Below are positions 32,677-40,687 of a DNA stretch of 56,585 nucleotides, piece by piece; the first letter of the stretch is position 1, and the number at the start of each line of letters is the position of its first letter. This stretch comes from an uncultured Acetatifactor sp. Its GTDB lineage: Bacteria; Bacillota; Clostridia; Lachnospirales; Lachnospiraceae. A model generated the notes under the pieces. It ran no database searches, was not told where the DNA came from, and saw nothing but the letters and a program-made list of their open reading frames with translations. The stretch covers positions 1 through 56,585 of the forward strand of contig CANQEH010000018.1 of the NCBI GenBank assembly GCA_947594835.1. Reading direction: 5' to 3'. A program made the translations under genes and the position numbers.

Positions 32677-33690
32677 GTGAATGACAGAGCGGTGGAACTG
32701 CTGGAGCAGTATGACATGGAAGTGCTTCGCACCAGGAAGGGCAGAGGCGCAATCGTATGCGACACAGATAAGGGATGTCTGATTTTTAAGGAATATACAG
32801 GTACGGAAGACAAGATCAGTATACAGAACAGGCTGTTGGAGCAGATCGCCGAAAGCAAGGCCATACAGGCGGAGCGCATCATCCCGTCCAGGGAGGGCGC
32901 ATTGACCGTGCGGGATGTGGACGGCAGCAGGTATGTGCTGAAGACCTGGAGGGAGAGCCGGGAATGCAATATCCACGACCGGACGGAATGCAGGCTGGCG
33001 GTGGAGCTGCTGGCAAGGCTGCATCGTGTCATGGAACTGCCGGCGGACACACCGGGGATGCCTCTTCCTTTTTCCCCTGAGATGGAATATGAAAAGCATA
33101 ACAGGGAATTGAAGCGGGTGCGCAAATTTTTGCAGCAAAAGGGCCAGAAGACCGAGTTTGAGATCCGTCTCTTACACGCCTTCGACTATTTTTTGGAGCA
33201 GGCCCTGGCGGTGACGGAGGAGTGGAAGTCATATCGCAGCCTTCTGGAGCCGGACGATGGCGAAAGCACCGGGGGAAGCGTCTCCTTCTGCCACGGGGAT
33301 TATCAATACCACAACCTTTTAAAGGAGCCGGACGGGTGGTTTCTGGTAAATTTTGAGAAAGTTTTAAGGGACAGACCGGTTCGCGACCTGTACCTGCTGC
33401 TGCGCAAGCTTTTGGAAAAAAGCGGCTGGTCTGTGTCCCTGGGGACGGAACTGCTGGAGGCCTATGAGAAAGAGAGCACGCTTCCGGCGTTTTGCCGGAT
33501 CGACCTATATTACCGCCTGGCTTACCCGGAGAAATTCTGGAAGATAGCCAATTTCTATTATAATTCCGGAAAAGCCTGGATTCCGGGAAAAAACCACGAA
33601 AAACTGGAGAAACTGATCGCACAGGAAAAAGAGAAGCAGCATTTTTTGGAGGAAGCATTCCGGGATGTGAGCCGGATGCGGAGGGCTTGA
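32677..33690 (+). CDS. CotS-family spore coat / APH-fold protein
   Basis: A 337-residue protein-kinase-like (aminoglycoside phosphotransferase) fold protein. The catalytic-loop motif CHGDYQYHNLL (HGDxxxxN) is complete. In the next motif, where a metal-binding Asp is normal (IDFD), the sequence is LVNFEKV, with Asn in place of Asp, so transfer activity is doubtful. DLYLLLRKL follows as usual. CotS/YutH-type proteins sit in the spore coat or its assembly. AGGAGG at 32663-32668 is 8 nt before GTG 32677; the upstream GTG 32647 has no ribosome site. It probably belongs to a transcript with the PEGA protein and mazG downstream. Confidence 0.82.
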   Translation: MNDRAVELLEQYDMEVLRTRKGRGAIVCDTDKGCLIFKEYTGTEDKISIQNRLLEQIAESKAIQAERIIPSREGALTVRDVDGSRYVLKTWRESRECNIHDRTECRLAVELLARLHRVMELPADTPGMPLPFSPEMEYEKHNRELKRVRKFLQQKGQKTEFEIRLLHAFDYFLEQALAVTEEWKSYRSLLEPDDGESTGGSVSFCHGDYQYHNLLKEPDGWFLVNFEKVLRDRPVRDLYLLLRKLLEKSGWSVSLGTELLEAYEKESTLPAFCRIDLYYRLAYPEKFWKIANFYYNSGKAWIPGKNHEKLEKLIAQEKEKQHFLEEAFRDVSRMRRA

Positions 33691-33706
33691 GAAGAAGGAG
33701 CAGACT

Positions 33707-35083
33707 GTGACGGGCGAGAGAAACACGGGAAAAACGATGGGGATCAAATCAGGTATCTGGGGCGTGCTGACAGCGCTGTTTCTGGCTTCCTGCGGCACGG
33801 GGAAGGAGGCCGTGGAACCTTCTCCCACGCCCCAGCGCGTGGACACGGGTTTTATCCTCACAGGCCCGGACAGCTATGACTCGGCGGATACGGCCATTCT
33901 GGTAGGGCGTGACGACAGGGAGAGTACGCTGACTTTCTTAAACCTGGAGCTGGGCCGCAGATATACGCTGGCTTTGGACGGCACCACAAGACTGAGAGAC
34001 AAGTACGGGCAGAGCATCTCCCTGGGGCAGCTGAACCGGGGCGATATCGTCGATATCACCTTTCTGAAGGAAAAGAAACATCTGACCACCCTGCAGCTTT
34101 CCCCGCAGGCCTGGATCTACGAGGATGTGGAGAATTATGAGATCGATCCCGTGCGGCGGGAGATGACCATCGGTTCGGAGATCTTTAAGCTGACAGAAAA
34201 TACGCAGTATGTCTCCGGCAGCCAGAGTATGGAGGAAGCGGATCTGACGCCCATGGACGTGGTGAGCGTCCTGGGGCTGGACAGCCAGGTTCTGACCGTG
34301 CGGGTGGAAAAGGGGCACGGATATCTGCGGCTGGAGAACGACGAAAACTTTATCGGCGGCTGGATTGAGGTGGGCCAGTCCGTGATACAGAGGATTTCGG
34401 AGGATATGCTGCTGCTGGTGCCGGAGGGAACCTTTGATGTGCTCATCAGCCACCGCGGCGGAGGCGGCGCCAAGACCGTTACCATCCGGCAAAACCAGGA
34501 GACGGTGCTGGACATCGGGGATCTGGAAATCCCCGAGCCCCAGACGGGCACGGTGCTGTTTTCCTTAAGCCCTGCTTCCGCAGAACTGTATGTGGACGGC
34601 TCCCCGGTGGACGCATCCGGGCCTGTGACGTTAGAGTACGGGCTGCACCAGATCATCGCCCGGGCGGAAGGGTATCAGTCCATCACCCAGTACATCCGTG
34701 TGGGACAGGCCTCCACCGGGTTTCAGGTGACGCTGGAGGCGGTGGAGGAGGAATCTCCCGAAAAAACGCAGGCCCCGGAGGTCTCCGGCGGGGACGAAGT
34801 CACCACGGACTATTACAAGGTCTTCATCGACGGGCCGGAGGGCGTGGAGGTATACCTGGACGGCAGATATGTGGGGACTTCGCCCTGCTCCTTTGAAAAG
34901 ACGGCGGGCGACCATGTGATCACCCTGCGAAAGAGCGGCTATGTGACCAGAAGCTATCATATTACGGTGGACAGTGAAAACAAGGATATCTCGTATTCCT
35001 TCGCGGAGCTGGCGGATTCGGCAACAGCCGGCGCCGACAGCGTTTCCGACGCCTGGAACGATATCCTGGATATGTTGAATTAA
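33707..35083 (+). CDS. PEGA-domain lipoprotein
   Basis: A 458-residue exported protein. A hydrophobic signal (IWGVLTALFLASCG) ends in a lipobox-like LASC. The middle has several beta-rich repeats about 60 residues long (e.g. GQSISLGQLNRGDIVDITFL and DLTPMDVVSVLGL). Two PEGA domains, small beta sandwiches usually involved in surface binding, lie at about 272-346 (VLFSLSPASAELYVDGSPV) and 365-432 (VFIDGPEGVEVYLDGRYVG). The exact ligand is unknown. The start is GTG 33707 behind AGAAGGAG. mazG begins 12 bp after its stop. Confidence 0.8.
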   Translation: MTGERNTGKTMGIKSGIWGVLTALFLASCGTGKEAVEPSPTPQRVDTGFILTGPDSYDSADTAILVGRDDRESTLTFLNLELGRRYTLALDGTTRLRDKYGQSISLGQLNRGDIVDITFLKEKKHLTTLQLSPQAWIYEDVENYEIDPVRREMTIGSEIFKLTENTQYVSGSQSMEEADLTPMDVVSVLGLDSQVLTVRVEKGHGYLRLENDENFIGGWIEVGQSVIQRISEDMLLLVPEGTFDVLISHRGGGGAKTVTIRQNQETVLDIGDLEIPEPQTGTVLFSLSPASAELYVDGSPVDASGPVTLEYGLHQIIARAEGYQSITQYIRVGQASTGFQVTLEAVEEESPEKTQAPEVSGGDEVTTDYYKVFIDGPEGVEVYLDGRYVGTSPCSFEKTAGDHVITLRKSGYVTRSYHITVDSENKDISYSFAELADSATAGADSVSDAWNDILDMLN

Positions 35084-35095
35084 GAGGAGCAGAGC

Positions 35096-35797
35096 ATGAG
35101 GGAACCTTATACCTATGAAGAATTTTTGAAAATCATTGAGACGCTGCGCAGCGAGAACGGCTGCCCCTGGGACAGGGAACAGACCCACATGAGCCTGCGG
35201 CCCTGCCTGATGGAGGAGGCTGCGGAGGTGGCTGGCGCTATCCGCATCTATGAGAAGACCGGAAACTGGGAAAACCTGCGGGAGGAATTGGGGGACGTGC
35301 TGCTGCAGGTGGTGATGCACGCGCAGATTGCCAGGGAGGAAGGGCTGTTTGCCATGGAGGATGTGGTAAACGAGGTGGCGGAAAAGATGGTGCGCCGCCA
35401 TCCACATGTGTTCGGCGATGTGCAGGCGGACACTTCCTCCCAGGTGCTGGAGAACTGGGACGAGATCAAAAAACGGGAAAAAGAGGGGAAAACCCAGGTA
35501 CAGACCCCTTTGCGGGAGATCCCCGCAGAGCTTCCGGCGCTTACCAGGGCTGCCAAGGTCTTAAAAAAGGCGGACAAGCTGTATGAAAGCCAGGGGACAT
35601 TTGAGGATGCCCTGGAAGCCATCAGGTCTGCCGCCAGCAGGATAGAGACGCTGGGGAAGGGGGCAGACGGGCAGGCTCTCACAGGCCCTCTGGGAGATTT
35701 GCTGCTTGCGGTTTCCAACCTTTCCAGAATCTGTAAACTGCCTCAGGAACAGATCCTGTCAGACAGAATTGACGAAATGATAGAAAAGTTTGAATGA
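35096..35797 (+). CDS. mazG: Nucleoside triphosphate pyrophosphohydrolase MazG
   Basis: A 233-residue all-alpha NTP pyrophosphatase that turns NTPs into NMPs and pyrophosphate and keeps the pool clean. The first MazG domain is complete: CPWDREQTHMSLRPCLMEEA with the metal-binding EExxE (MEEAAEVAGAI) and EELGDVLLQVVMHAQIA with the second Glu/Asp pair. The C-terminal half (from ~140) is a second, degenerate copy (GDLLLAVSNLSRICK). It marks the left border of the conserved block mazG-hup-rqcP-yabP-yabQ-divIC, found in Bacillus and clostridia. Confidence 0.93.
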   Translation: MREPYTYEEFLKIIETLRSENGCPWDREQTHMSLRPCLMEEAAEVAGAIRIYEKTGNWENLREELGDVLLQVVMHAQIAREEGLFAMEDVVNEVAEKMVRRHPHVFGDVQADTSSQVLENWDEIKKREKEGKTQVQTPLREIPAELPALTRAAKVLKKADKLYESQGTFEDALEAIRSAASRIETLGKGADGQALTGPLGDLLLAVSNLSRICKLPQEQILSDRIDEMIEKFE

Positions 35798-35843
35798 GGC
35801 TGCGCAAAAAGCCGTAAATAGGCGCAAATATCTGGAAAAAGCC

Positions 35844-35872
35844 TTGACAAAAAAAAGAAAAACAGGTATATA
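35844..35872 (+). promoter_or_regulatory. Predicted strong sigma-A promoter of the HU gene
   Basis: A perfect TTGACA at 35844-35849, a 17-bp A-rich spacer and TATATA at 35867-35872, 72 bp upstream of ATG 35945. The A-tract inside the spacer can curve the DNA. Confidence 0.75.
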
Positions 35873-35944
35873 TGTTATAGACGTTTCACAAGAAGCATCT
35901 ACAAAAATACAAAAATGAAAACTCAGGTTAGAGGAGGTTCCGTC

Positions 35945-36217
35945 ATGAACAAGACAGAATTAGTAGCGGCTCTTGCAGAGCAGGCTGGCGTTTCCAAAAA
36001 GGATGCGGAGAAGGTTTTGAAGGCATTTACCGATGTAGTTACCGACGAACTGAAGAAGGGCGAGAAGGTTCAGCTGGTTGGCTTTGGTACCTTCGAGGTA
36101 TCTGAGCGGGCGGCAAGGGAAGGCAGAAACCCTGCTACCAAGAAGCCCATCAAGATTCCTGCTTCCAAGGCTCCTAAGTTCAAGGCAGGCAAGGCATTCA
36201 AGGATGCGCTGAACTAA
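35945..36217 (+). CDS. hup: DNA-binding protein HU
   Basis: A 90-residue histone-like protein, exactly the usual HU length. The N-terminal helices (MNKTELVAALAEQAGVSKKD) and the DNA-arm region (FGTFEVSERAAREGRNPATKK, ending in PKFKAGKAFKDALN) are both typical, with the Pro at the arm tip. It bends and compacts DNA as a dimer. ATG 35945 is 7 nt behind AGGAGG; the frame upstream to 35915 is not part of the gene. It ends in its own terminator. Confidence 0.96.
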   Translation: MNKTELVAALAEQAGVSKKDAEKVLKAFTDVVTDELKKGEKVQLVGFGTFEVSERAAREGRNPATKKPIKIPASKAPKFKAGKAFKDALN

Positions 36218-36229
36218 TTGGTTGAAGAT

Positions 36230-36260
36230 GCGGAGGGCCCTTCCGGGTTCTCCGCTTTTA
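36230..36260 (+). terminator. Rho-independent terminator after hup
   Basis: An 11-bp stem (36230-36240 with 36245-36255, two G-U pairs) with a TTCC loop and a short T-run. Confidence 0.75.
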
Positions 36261-36292
36261 TATTCCGGGAAAGAAAGGCTGGAAACTGCCCC

Positions 36293-36532
36293 ATGAGACT
36301 GGACAAATATTTAAAAGTGTCGCGCCTGATCAAACGCCGCAGCGTGGCCAACGAAGCCTGCGACAGCGGCAGGGTGTGCATCAACGACAAGCCCGCGAAG
36401 GCTTCCGCCAATGTCAAAGAAGGAGATATCATCACCATTTCCTTTGGCAACAAGGAGGTCAGGGTGGAAGTGCTTGACGTGCAGGAGACGGTGAAGAAAG
36501 AAGAGGCAAAGGAGCTTTTCCGCTATTTGTAG
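36293..36532 (+). CDS. rqcP: S4-domain RNA-binding protein RqcP
   Basis: A 79-residue protein that is almost only an S4 domain: MRLDKYLKVSRLIKRRSVAN, then GRVCINDKPAKASANVKEGD, and a short tail. This is the RqcP/Hsp15 family, which stabilises peptidyl-tRNA on stalled 50S subunits in ribosome quality control together with RqcH. The position right after hup and before yabP matches yabO (rqcP) in Bacillus. ATG 36293 aligns with the family start; the frame before it runs through the hup terminator. Confidence 0.93.
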   Translation: MRLDKYLKVSRLIKRRSVANEACDSGRVCINDKPAKASANVKEGDIITISFGNKEVRVEVLDVQETVKKEEAKELFRYL

Positions 36533-36560
36533 CTTTTGGTTCTAGCCCGCCCGCGCCCCA

Positions 36561-36568
36561 CATATACT
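36561..36568 (+). promoter_or_regulatory. Possible sporulation sigma -10 element before yabP
   Basis: CATATACT (36561-36568) resembles the -10 of sigma-E-type sporulation promoters (cATAcaaT), 53 bp before yabP. No convincing -35 is found, so this is a weak call based mainly on the nature of the downstream genes. Confidence 0.3.
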
Positions 36569-36621
36569 AATACTGCCAGCGCGGAACAGGAATCGCCGCG
36601 CAGCGGGAAAAGGAGGGGCAA

Positions 36622-36909
36622 ATGGAAGATTTAAACAGCAGCGGACGGATGCACAGGATAACGCTCACAAATCGGAAAAGCTGTGCCTTAAACGGCGTAA
36701 ACGACGTGTTAAGCTTTGACGAGCACGAAATCCTCCTGGAGACGGAGCAGGGGATGCTGATGCTCAAGGGGAACGATCTCCATGTCAACCGGCTTACGCT
36801 GGACAAAGGGGAGATCGACGTGGACGGCAAAATCGACAGCCTGACCTATTCCGACCTGTCGGGAAAAGGGAACAAGAGCGAGTCCTTCCTTGGCAAGCTG
36901 TTTCGGTAA
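36622..36909 (+). CDS. yabP: Sporulation protein YabP
   Basis: A 95-residue protein of the YabP family: ITLTNRKSCALNGVNDVLSF, LLETEQGMLMLKGNDLHVNRL, and GEIDVDGKIDSLTYSD, which is the typical beta-rich order. YabP and YabQ are made in the mother cell during sporulation; YabQ is needed for the cortex, while the function of YabP is not known. AAAAGGAGG precedes ATG 36622. yabQ starts 5 bp downstream. Confidence 0.95.
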   Translation: MEDLNSSGRMHRITLTNRKSCALNGVNDVLSFDEHEILLETEQGMLMLKGNDLHVNRLTLDKGEIDVDGKIDSLTYSDLSGKGNKSESFLGKLFR

Positions 36910-36914
36910 AGCCC

Positions 36915-37379
36915 ATGGCAAGTGAAAATGAATTTCTCCTCCATGCCCTGTTAATGGGCATTTTTATTACCTTTTTGTACGATCTGCTGCGGGTCTTCCG
37001 ACGGGTGGTCCCCCACAGGGGGTTTTTTGTGTCGGCGGAGGATCTCCTCTTCTGGGTCTATTGCGGCGGGGAAGTTTTTTTGCTGATGTACCGCGAGGGA
37101 GACGGCACCCTGCGCTGGTTTGCGGTGATGGGCGCGCTGGCGGGGATGTGCTTGTACAAGAAGACAGTCAGCCCGCTGTTTGTAAAATATGCGTCCCTGG
37201 CTTTAAACTGGGTGCTGGGGATTCTATGCCGCCCGTTAAAATGGATCTGCCGGGGTTTCAGGAAGGCGGCAGGCAGGGCGGGACGGGGCCTGGGGAAACT
37301 GTTTGCCCGGCTGCGCAGACGTGTGAAAAACAGGTTGACGTATTTTGTAAAAGTGCTTAAAATAGCCTTAAAGGCATAA
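36915..37379 (+). CDS. yabQ: Spore cortex biosynthesis protein YabQ
   Basis: A 154-residue membrane protein with three or four helices (ALLMGIFITFLYDLLRVFRRV, LLFWVYCGGEVFLLMYREGDG, and YASLALNWVLGILC), followed by a strongly basic cytosolic tail (RRRVKNRLTYF). The arrangement L-x-D-x-x-R-x-x-R in the first helix and WxYxGxxxF in the second are family hallmarks. In Bacillus it localises to the outer forespore membrane and is needed for cortex formation. It is cotranscribed with yabP. Confidence 0.93.
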   Translation: MASENEFLLHALLMGIFITFLYDLLRVFRRVVPHRGFFVSAEDLLFWVYCGGEVFLLMYREGDGTLRWFAVMGALAGMCLYKKTVSPLFVKYASLALNWVLGILCRPLKWICRGFRKAAGRAGRGLGKLFARLRRRVKNRLTYFVKVLKIALKA

Positions 37380-37407
37380 AACAGGAGTTTTGGGGAAAGG
37401 AGGGCTT

Positions 37408-37722
37408 ATGGCAGGGACAAGGCGCAGGGTGGCTTACCGACGCAGACGCCAGAATCGGTTCAGTATGTTTCTGGTCTCTCTGGTGATCGTGATGCTGATC
37501 GTGGTCGTAGCGGTAAAGAGCGTCGATCTGCGGGAAAAAATCGACGCGGTGACCCAGAAGGAACAGACGCTGGATGGCCTGATCGCAGAGGAGGAAGCCC
37601 GGGCTCAGGAAATAGAGGAATTTTCCAAGGAGGTTCAGACCAAGGGCTATATTGAGCGCGTGGCCAGAGAGAAGCTGGGTCTGGTCTACGAGGGCGAGAT
37701 CATGTTTAAGGAAGAAGATTAA
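37408..37722 (+). CDS. divIC: Cell division / septum formation protein DivIC (FtsB-like)
   Basis: A 104-residue bitopic protein: basic cytoplasmic N-terminus (about 1-16), one membrane helix (MFLVSLVIVMLIVVVAV), then a coiled coil (IDAVTQKEQTLDGLIAEEEARAQ) and the conserved YIERVAREKLGLVYEGE end. DivIC/FtsB forms a trimer with FtsL and DivIB at the division septum. ATG 37408 is 4 nt behind AAAGGAGG; the TTG at 37390 is not used. A terminator follows. Confidence 0.93.
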   Translation: MAGTRRRVAYRRRRQNRFSMFLVSLVIVMLIVVVAVKSVDLREKIDAVTQKEQTLDGLIAEEEARAQEIEEFSKEVQTKGYIERVAREKLGLVYEGEIMFKEED

Positions 37723-37723
37723 G

Positions 37724-37751
37724 GCGGGGACGGGAAGTCCCCGCTCTTTTT
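37724..37751 (+). terminator. Rho-independent terminator after divIC
   Basis: A perfect 8-bp stem (37724-37731 with 37737-37744), a 5-nt loop and TCTTTTT. Confidence 0.85.
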
Positions 37752-37816
37752 GTCGCAAAACTTTAAGGCTGTAGATCCCGGTTTTGACAAAAAATACGTC
37801 CAGAGGGGTTTATAAT
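37751..37816 (+). promoter_or_regulatory. Spo0A-type promoter of spoIIE: two 0A-box-like sites and a 21-bp spaced sigma-A promoter
   Basis: TTGACA (37784-37789) and TATAAT (37811-37816) are both perfect hexamers but separated by 21 bp. In Bacillus the spoIIE and spoIIG promoters have just such long spacers and are rescued by Spo0A~P. TGTCGCA (37751-37757) and TGACAAA (37785-37791, overlapping the -35) each match the 0A box TGNCGAA at six of seven positions. Confidence 0.65.
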
Positions 37817-37855
37817 CTCAGGCTGACATTGGGAAAAGGGAGGATGTGATGTCAG

Positions 37856-39112
37856 ATGGCAGCGGGATCGGGAATTGCGGAGGTACAAAAAATCCTGGGA
37901 AGGCCTGGGCGGCGGGCGGAAGAAGACGGGGAGCTGCAGACGGCACAGGTATCGGATCTGTGCAGGAACAGGCTCTTAAACTATGCGGATACCTTTTTTG
38001 AATTGGCAAAGAGCTATGACGGGGAATTCAAACCAGGGGAGACAGACGGCGCGGAAGCGGACAGGCAGCGCGTGCTGTCTGAGAAGATATTGTGGGAAAA
38101 CCGCCAGCTCATGAAGGGGCATCTGTGCGAGATGGCAAATATCATGCGCTCTGTGGCCTGTGAAGTCATGTGTTACAGACCCATGGAGGCCAGAAAGAGG
38201 CGGATGCTGGCCCAGGCGCTGCGGGAGGAGGGGATCCTGACAAAAAGCCCCTGTTATGTGCCCGGGGACGACGGCAGGGAGGCCATCATGCTGGCTTTGT
38301 GGGTACAAAAAGGGGCCGACGTGCCTGCAAAGGAGGCTGTCGCCGTACTTTCCGCCCTGTTTCACAAAAAGCTCAGGCTGTCTGTGGAAAGCCCAGCGTT
38401 GATCGGGCGGGAACCCCAATGCTTTGTGCTGGAAGAAGAGCCCCGCTATTTTGTGCTGACGGGATTTTCCCGGGTGGCCAAGGAGAGCGAAACCGTGTCG
38501 GGGGACAATTATGCGGTGACGGAGGAGGAAAAGGGCAGGATCACAGTCATGCTTTCCGACGGCACCGGATCCGGGGAGCAGGCCGGGCGGGACAGCGGGC
38601 AGGTGCTGGATCTGATGGAAAAGCTCCTGGAAGCGGGGTATGAGACCGGGACAGCCGTCAACATGGTCAATACAGCGCTGCTCGCCAAAGGGGAGGAGCA
38701 TAAACACCCCACCCTGGACGTCTGCGACGTGAATCTGTACGAAGGAAGCTGCAGGATTTGGAAGGTGGGCGGCGCGGCCACTTTTTTAAAGCGGGAGGGG
38801 AAGGTGGAGGAGCTTGCGGCGGGTATTCTGCCATTGGGCATTTTCCGTCGCATCGACCTTGAACCCCTGGAGCGGCGGCTGGAGGACGGGGATTTTCTGG
38901 TGATGGTTTCGGACGGTGTGGTGGACGCCTTTGGGGCGGAGGGCTATGAGAGCGGGATGCTTCAGGCGGTGGCGGGCCTGCAGGGCCAGAACCCGGGGGA
39001 GCTGGCGGAAAAGCTGCTGCGGATGGCCATCTGCAAAAACGGGGGCAGGATCCGGGACGACATGACGGTAGGCGTCATCGGAATCTGGAAGGAAACTCTT
39101 GATTTTTTCTGA
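37856..39112 (+). CDS. spoIIE: SpoIIE-type PP2C phosphatase lacking the membrane domain
   Basis: A 418-residue protein. The C-terminal half is a SpoIIE/PP2C phosphatase: SGDNYAVTEEEKGRITVMLS, LSDGTGSGEQAGRDSG (metal-binding Asp), LDVCDVNLYEGSCRIWKVGG and VSDGVVDAFG, ending RDDMTVGVIGI. The N-terminal ~190 residues are soluble and include the SpoIIE-type regulatory segment (about 85-190). Bacillus SpoIIE is about 830 residues with ten N-terminal helices; none are seen here, and the frame upstream is closed (ATG 37844 is followed by TGA). SpoIIE dephosphorylates SpoIIAA to switch on sigma-F. Position before tilS-hpt-ftsH is conserved. Confidence 0.88.
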   Translation: MAAGSGIAEVQKILGRPGRRAEEDGELQTAQVSDLCRNRLLNYADTFFELAKSYDGEFKPGETDGAEADRQRVLSEKILWENRQLMKGHLCEMANIMRSVACEVMCYRPMEARKRRMLAQALREEGILTKSPCYVPGDDGREAIMLALWVQKGADVPAKEAVAVLSALFHKKLRLSVESPALIGREPQCFVLEEEPRYFVLTGFSRVAKESETVSGDNYAVTEEEKGRITVMLSDGTGSGEQAGRDSGQVLDLMEKLLEAGYETGTAVNMVNTALLAKGEEHKHPTLDVCDVNLYEGSCRIWKVGGAATFLKREGKVEELAAGILPLGIFRRIDLEPLERRLEDGDFLVMVSDGVVDAFGAEGYESGMLQAVAGLQGQNPGELAEKLLRMAICKNGGRIRDDMTVGVIGIWKETLDFF

Positions 39113-39115
39113 CAA

Positions 39116-40687
39116 ATGAGCTACATTCAACATATGGATATCCGTCACAAGACAGAAAAAAAGGTGTTTTCCTATCTGGAAGAACACGGCATGATATCCC
39201 CCGGCCACAAAATCGTGGCGGGGGTCTCTGGAGGGGCAGACTCGGTTTGCCTCTTGTTTGTATTATGGGAATATGCAAAGACAGTGCCGATCACCCTGGC
39301 GGTGGTTCATGTAGACCACGGTCTCCGGGAGGAAGCGGGAGAGGACGCGGCCTATGTCGAGGGGCTCTGTAAGCGCCTGGAAGTGCCCTTTTACCTCAAA
39401 AAAGTACAGGTGAAGGACTTTGCGGAACAGACAGGCCGCTCCCTGGAGGAGGCCGGCAGGGAGTTAAGGTATCAGATCTTTGGCCAGACGGCCCGTAAGC
39501 TGGGGGCACAGCGCATCGCCGTGGCCCACAGCGCCAACGACAGGGCGGAGACCATGCTGTTTCACCTGTTCCGGGGCAGCGCCTTAAAGGGGCTTTGCGG
39601 GATCCCGCCTGTGCGGGAGGAGATCATCCGCCCCCTGTTGTGTCTGGAGCGGGAGGAAATCGAGGCCTATCTGACGGCCCGGGGGATTTCCTGGCGCACG
39701 GACAGCACCAACGGGGAGGATGCTTACACCAGAAACCGCATCCGGCATCACCTCCTGCCCCTGGCAGAAAGCCAGGTGTCCCAAGGCGCCGTGTCCCATA
39801 TGTGCAGGACGGCGGAGCTTCTGCGGGAGACGGAGGATTATCTGGAGCAGCAGACGCAGGCGGCGCTGGAGCGTCTGGCAGAGAGAAGAAGACTGGGGGA
39901 AGGCCAGGCGTTTTGGGTACAGAAGGCAGAGTTTCTTGCGCTTCACGGGGCGATTCAGAAGCGGATGATACACGCCCTGTTATCGCGGTTAAAGCCCGGC
40001 GGGAGGGATATTACCAGCCGCCATGTGGAGGATGTGATAGCCCTCTTTTCCAAGCCGGGGAATCCCAGCCTGGATCTGCCCAATGGGATCCGGGTCCAAA
40101 ACAGTTATGAGGGGGTGCTGTTCTGGCGGGAGGAAAGCGGGGAGAGCGCATCCCCCAGCCTGTGGCAGAAGGTGGAGCTGCCGCAGGCAGAGACGGCGCA
40201 TCCGCTCACTTTTTGCCTGGGAGAGGACGCAGAGATAGAAATTTCCGTATTTTTTGCAAAAAAGAATGAGAAAGTTCCACGGAATGAGTATACGAAATGG
40301 TTTGACTGTGATAAAATGATAGAATCACTAGTTTTGCGCTACAGGCAGCCGGGGGATTATCTTACCATAGCGGACGGAAACGGCGGGACAGTGCACAAAC
40401 GCCTGAAGGATTATCTGATCACGGAAAAGGTTCCAAGGCAGGAGCGGGGCCGTATCCCGGTGCTGGCGGAGGGAAGCCACATTCTCTGGCTGGTGGGATA
40501 CCGCATCAGCGAATCCTTTAAGGTGGATGAGAATACAAAACGCATTTTGCAGGTAAAATTATTAAGGGGCTGCCCGGGCAGCGGAACGGAGGAAAAAGGT
40601 GGCGGAGCGCATCAAGGTGTTATTGTCGGAGGAGGAAGTGGCGGAGAGAATCCGCCAGATCGGGGAACAGATCAGCAGGGACTATGA
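39116..40687 (+). CDS. tilS: tRNA(Ile)-lysidine synthase TilS
   Basis: A 523-residue N-type ATP pyrophosphatase. The PP-loop SGGADSVCLLF (about 40-50) and VHVDHGLREEAGEDAAYVEG are complete; AHSANDRAETMLFHLFRGS is the second active-site loop. The C-terminal tRNA-binding domains end at VGYRISESFKVDENT. It makes lysidine at the wobble position of the AUA-reading tRNA-Ile. The last ~30 codons run into hpt and are Gly-rich and not conserved in look. ATG 39116 or ATG 39134 may be the start. Confidence 0.93.
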   Translation: MSYIQHMDIRHKTEKKVFSYLEEHGMISPGHKIVAGVSGGADSVCLLFVLWEYAKTVPITLAVVHVDHGLREEAGEDAAYVEGLCKRLEVPFYLKKVQVKDFAEQTGRSLEEAGRELRYQIFGQTARKLGAQRIAVAHSANDRAETMLFHLFRGSALKGLCGIPPVREEIIRPLLCLEREEIEAYLTARGISWRTDSTNGEDAYTRNRIRHHLLPLAESQVSQGAVSHMCRTAELLRETEDYLEQQTQAALERLAERRRLGEGQAFWVQKAEFLALHGAIQKRMIHALLSRLKPGGRDITSRHVEDVIALFSKPGNPSLDLPNGIRVQNSYEGVLFWREESGESASPSLWQKVELPQAETAHPLTFCLGEDAEIEISVFFAKKNEKVPRNEYTKWFDCDKMIESLVLRYRQPGDYLTIADGNGGTVHKRLKDYLITEKVPRQERGRIPVLAEGSHILWLVGYRISESFKVDENTKRILQVKLLRGCPGSGTEEKGGGAHQGVIVGGGSGGENPPDRGTDQQGL

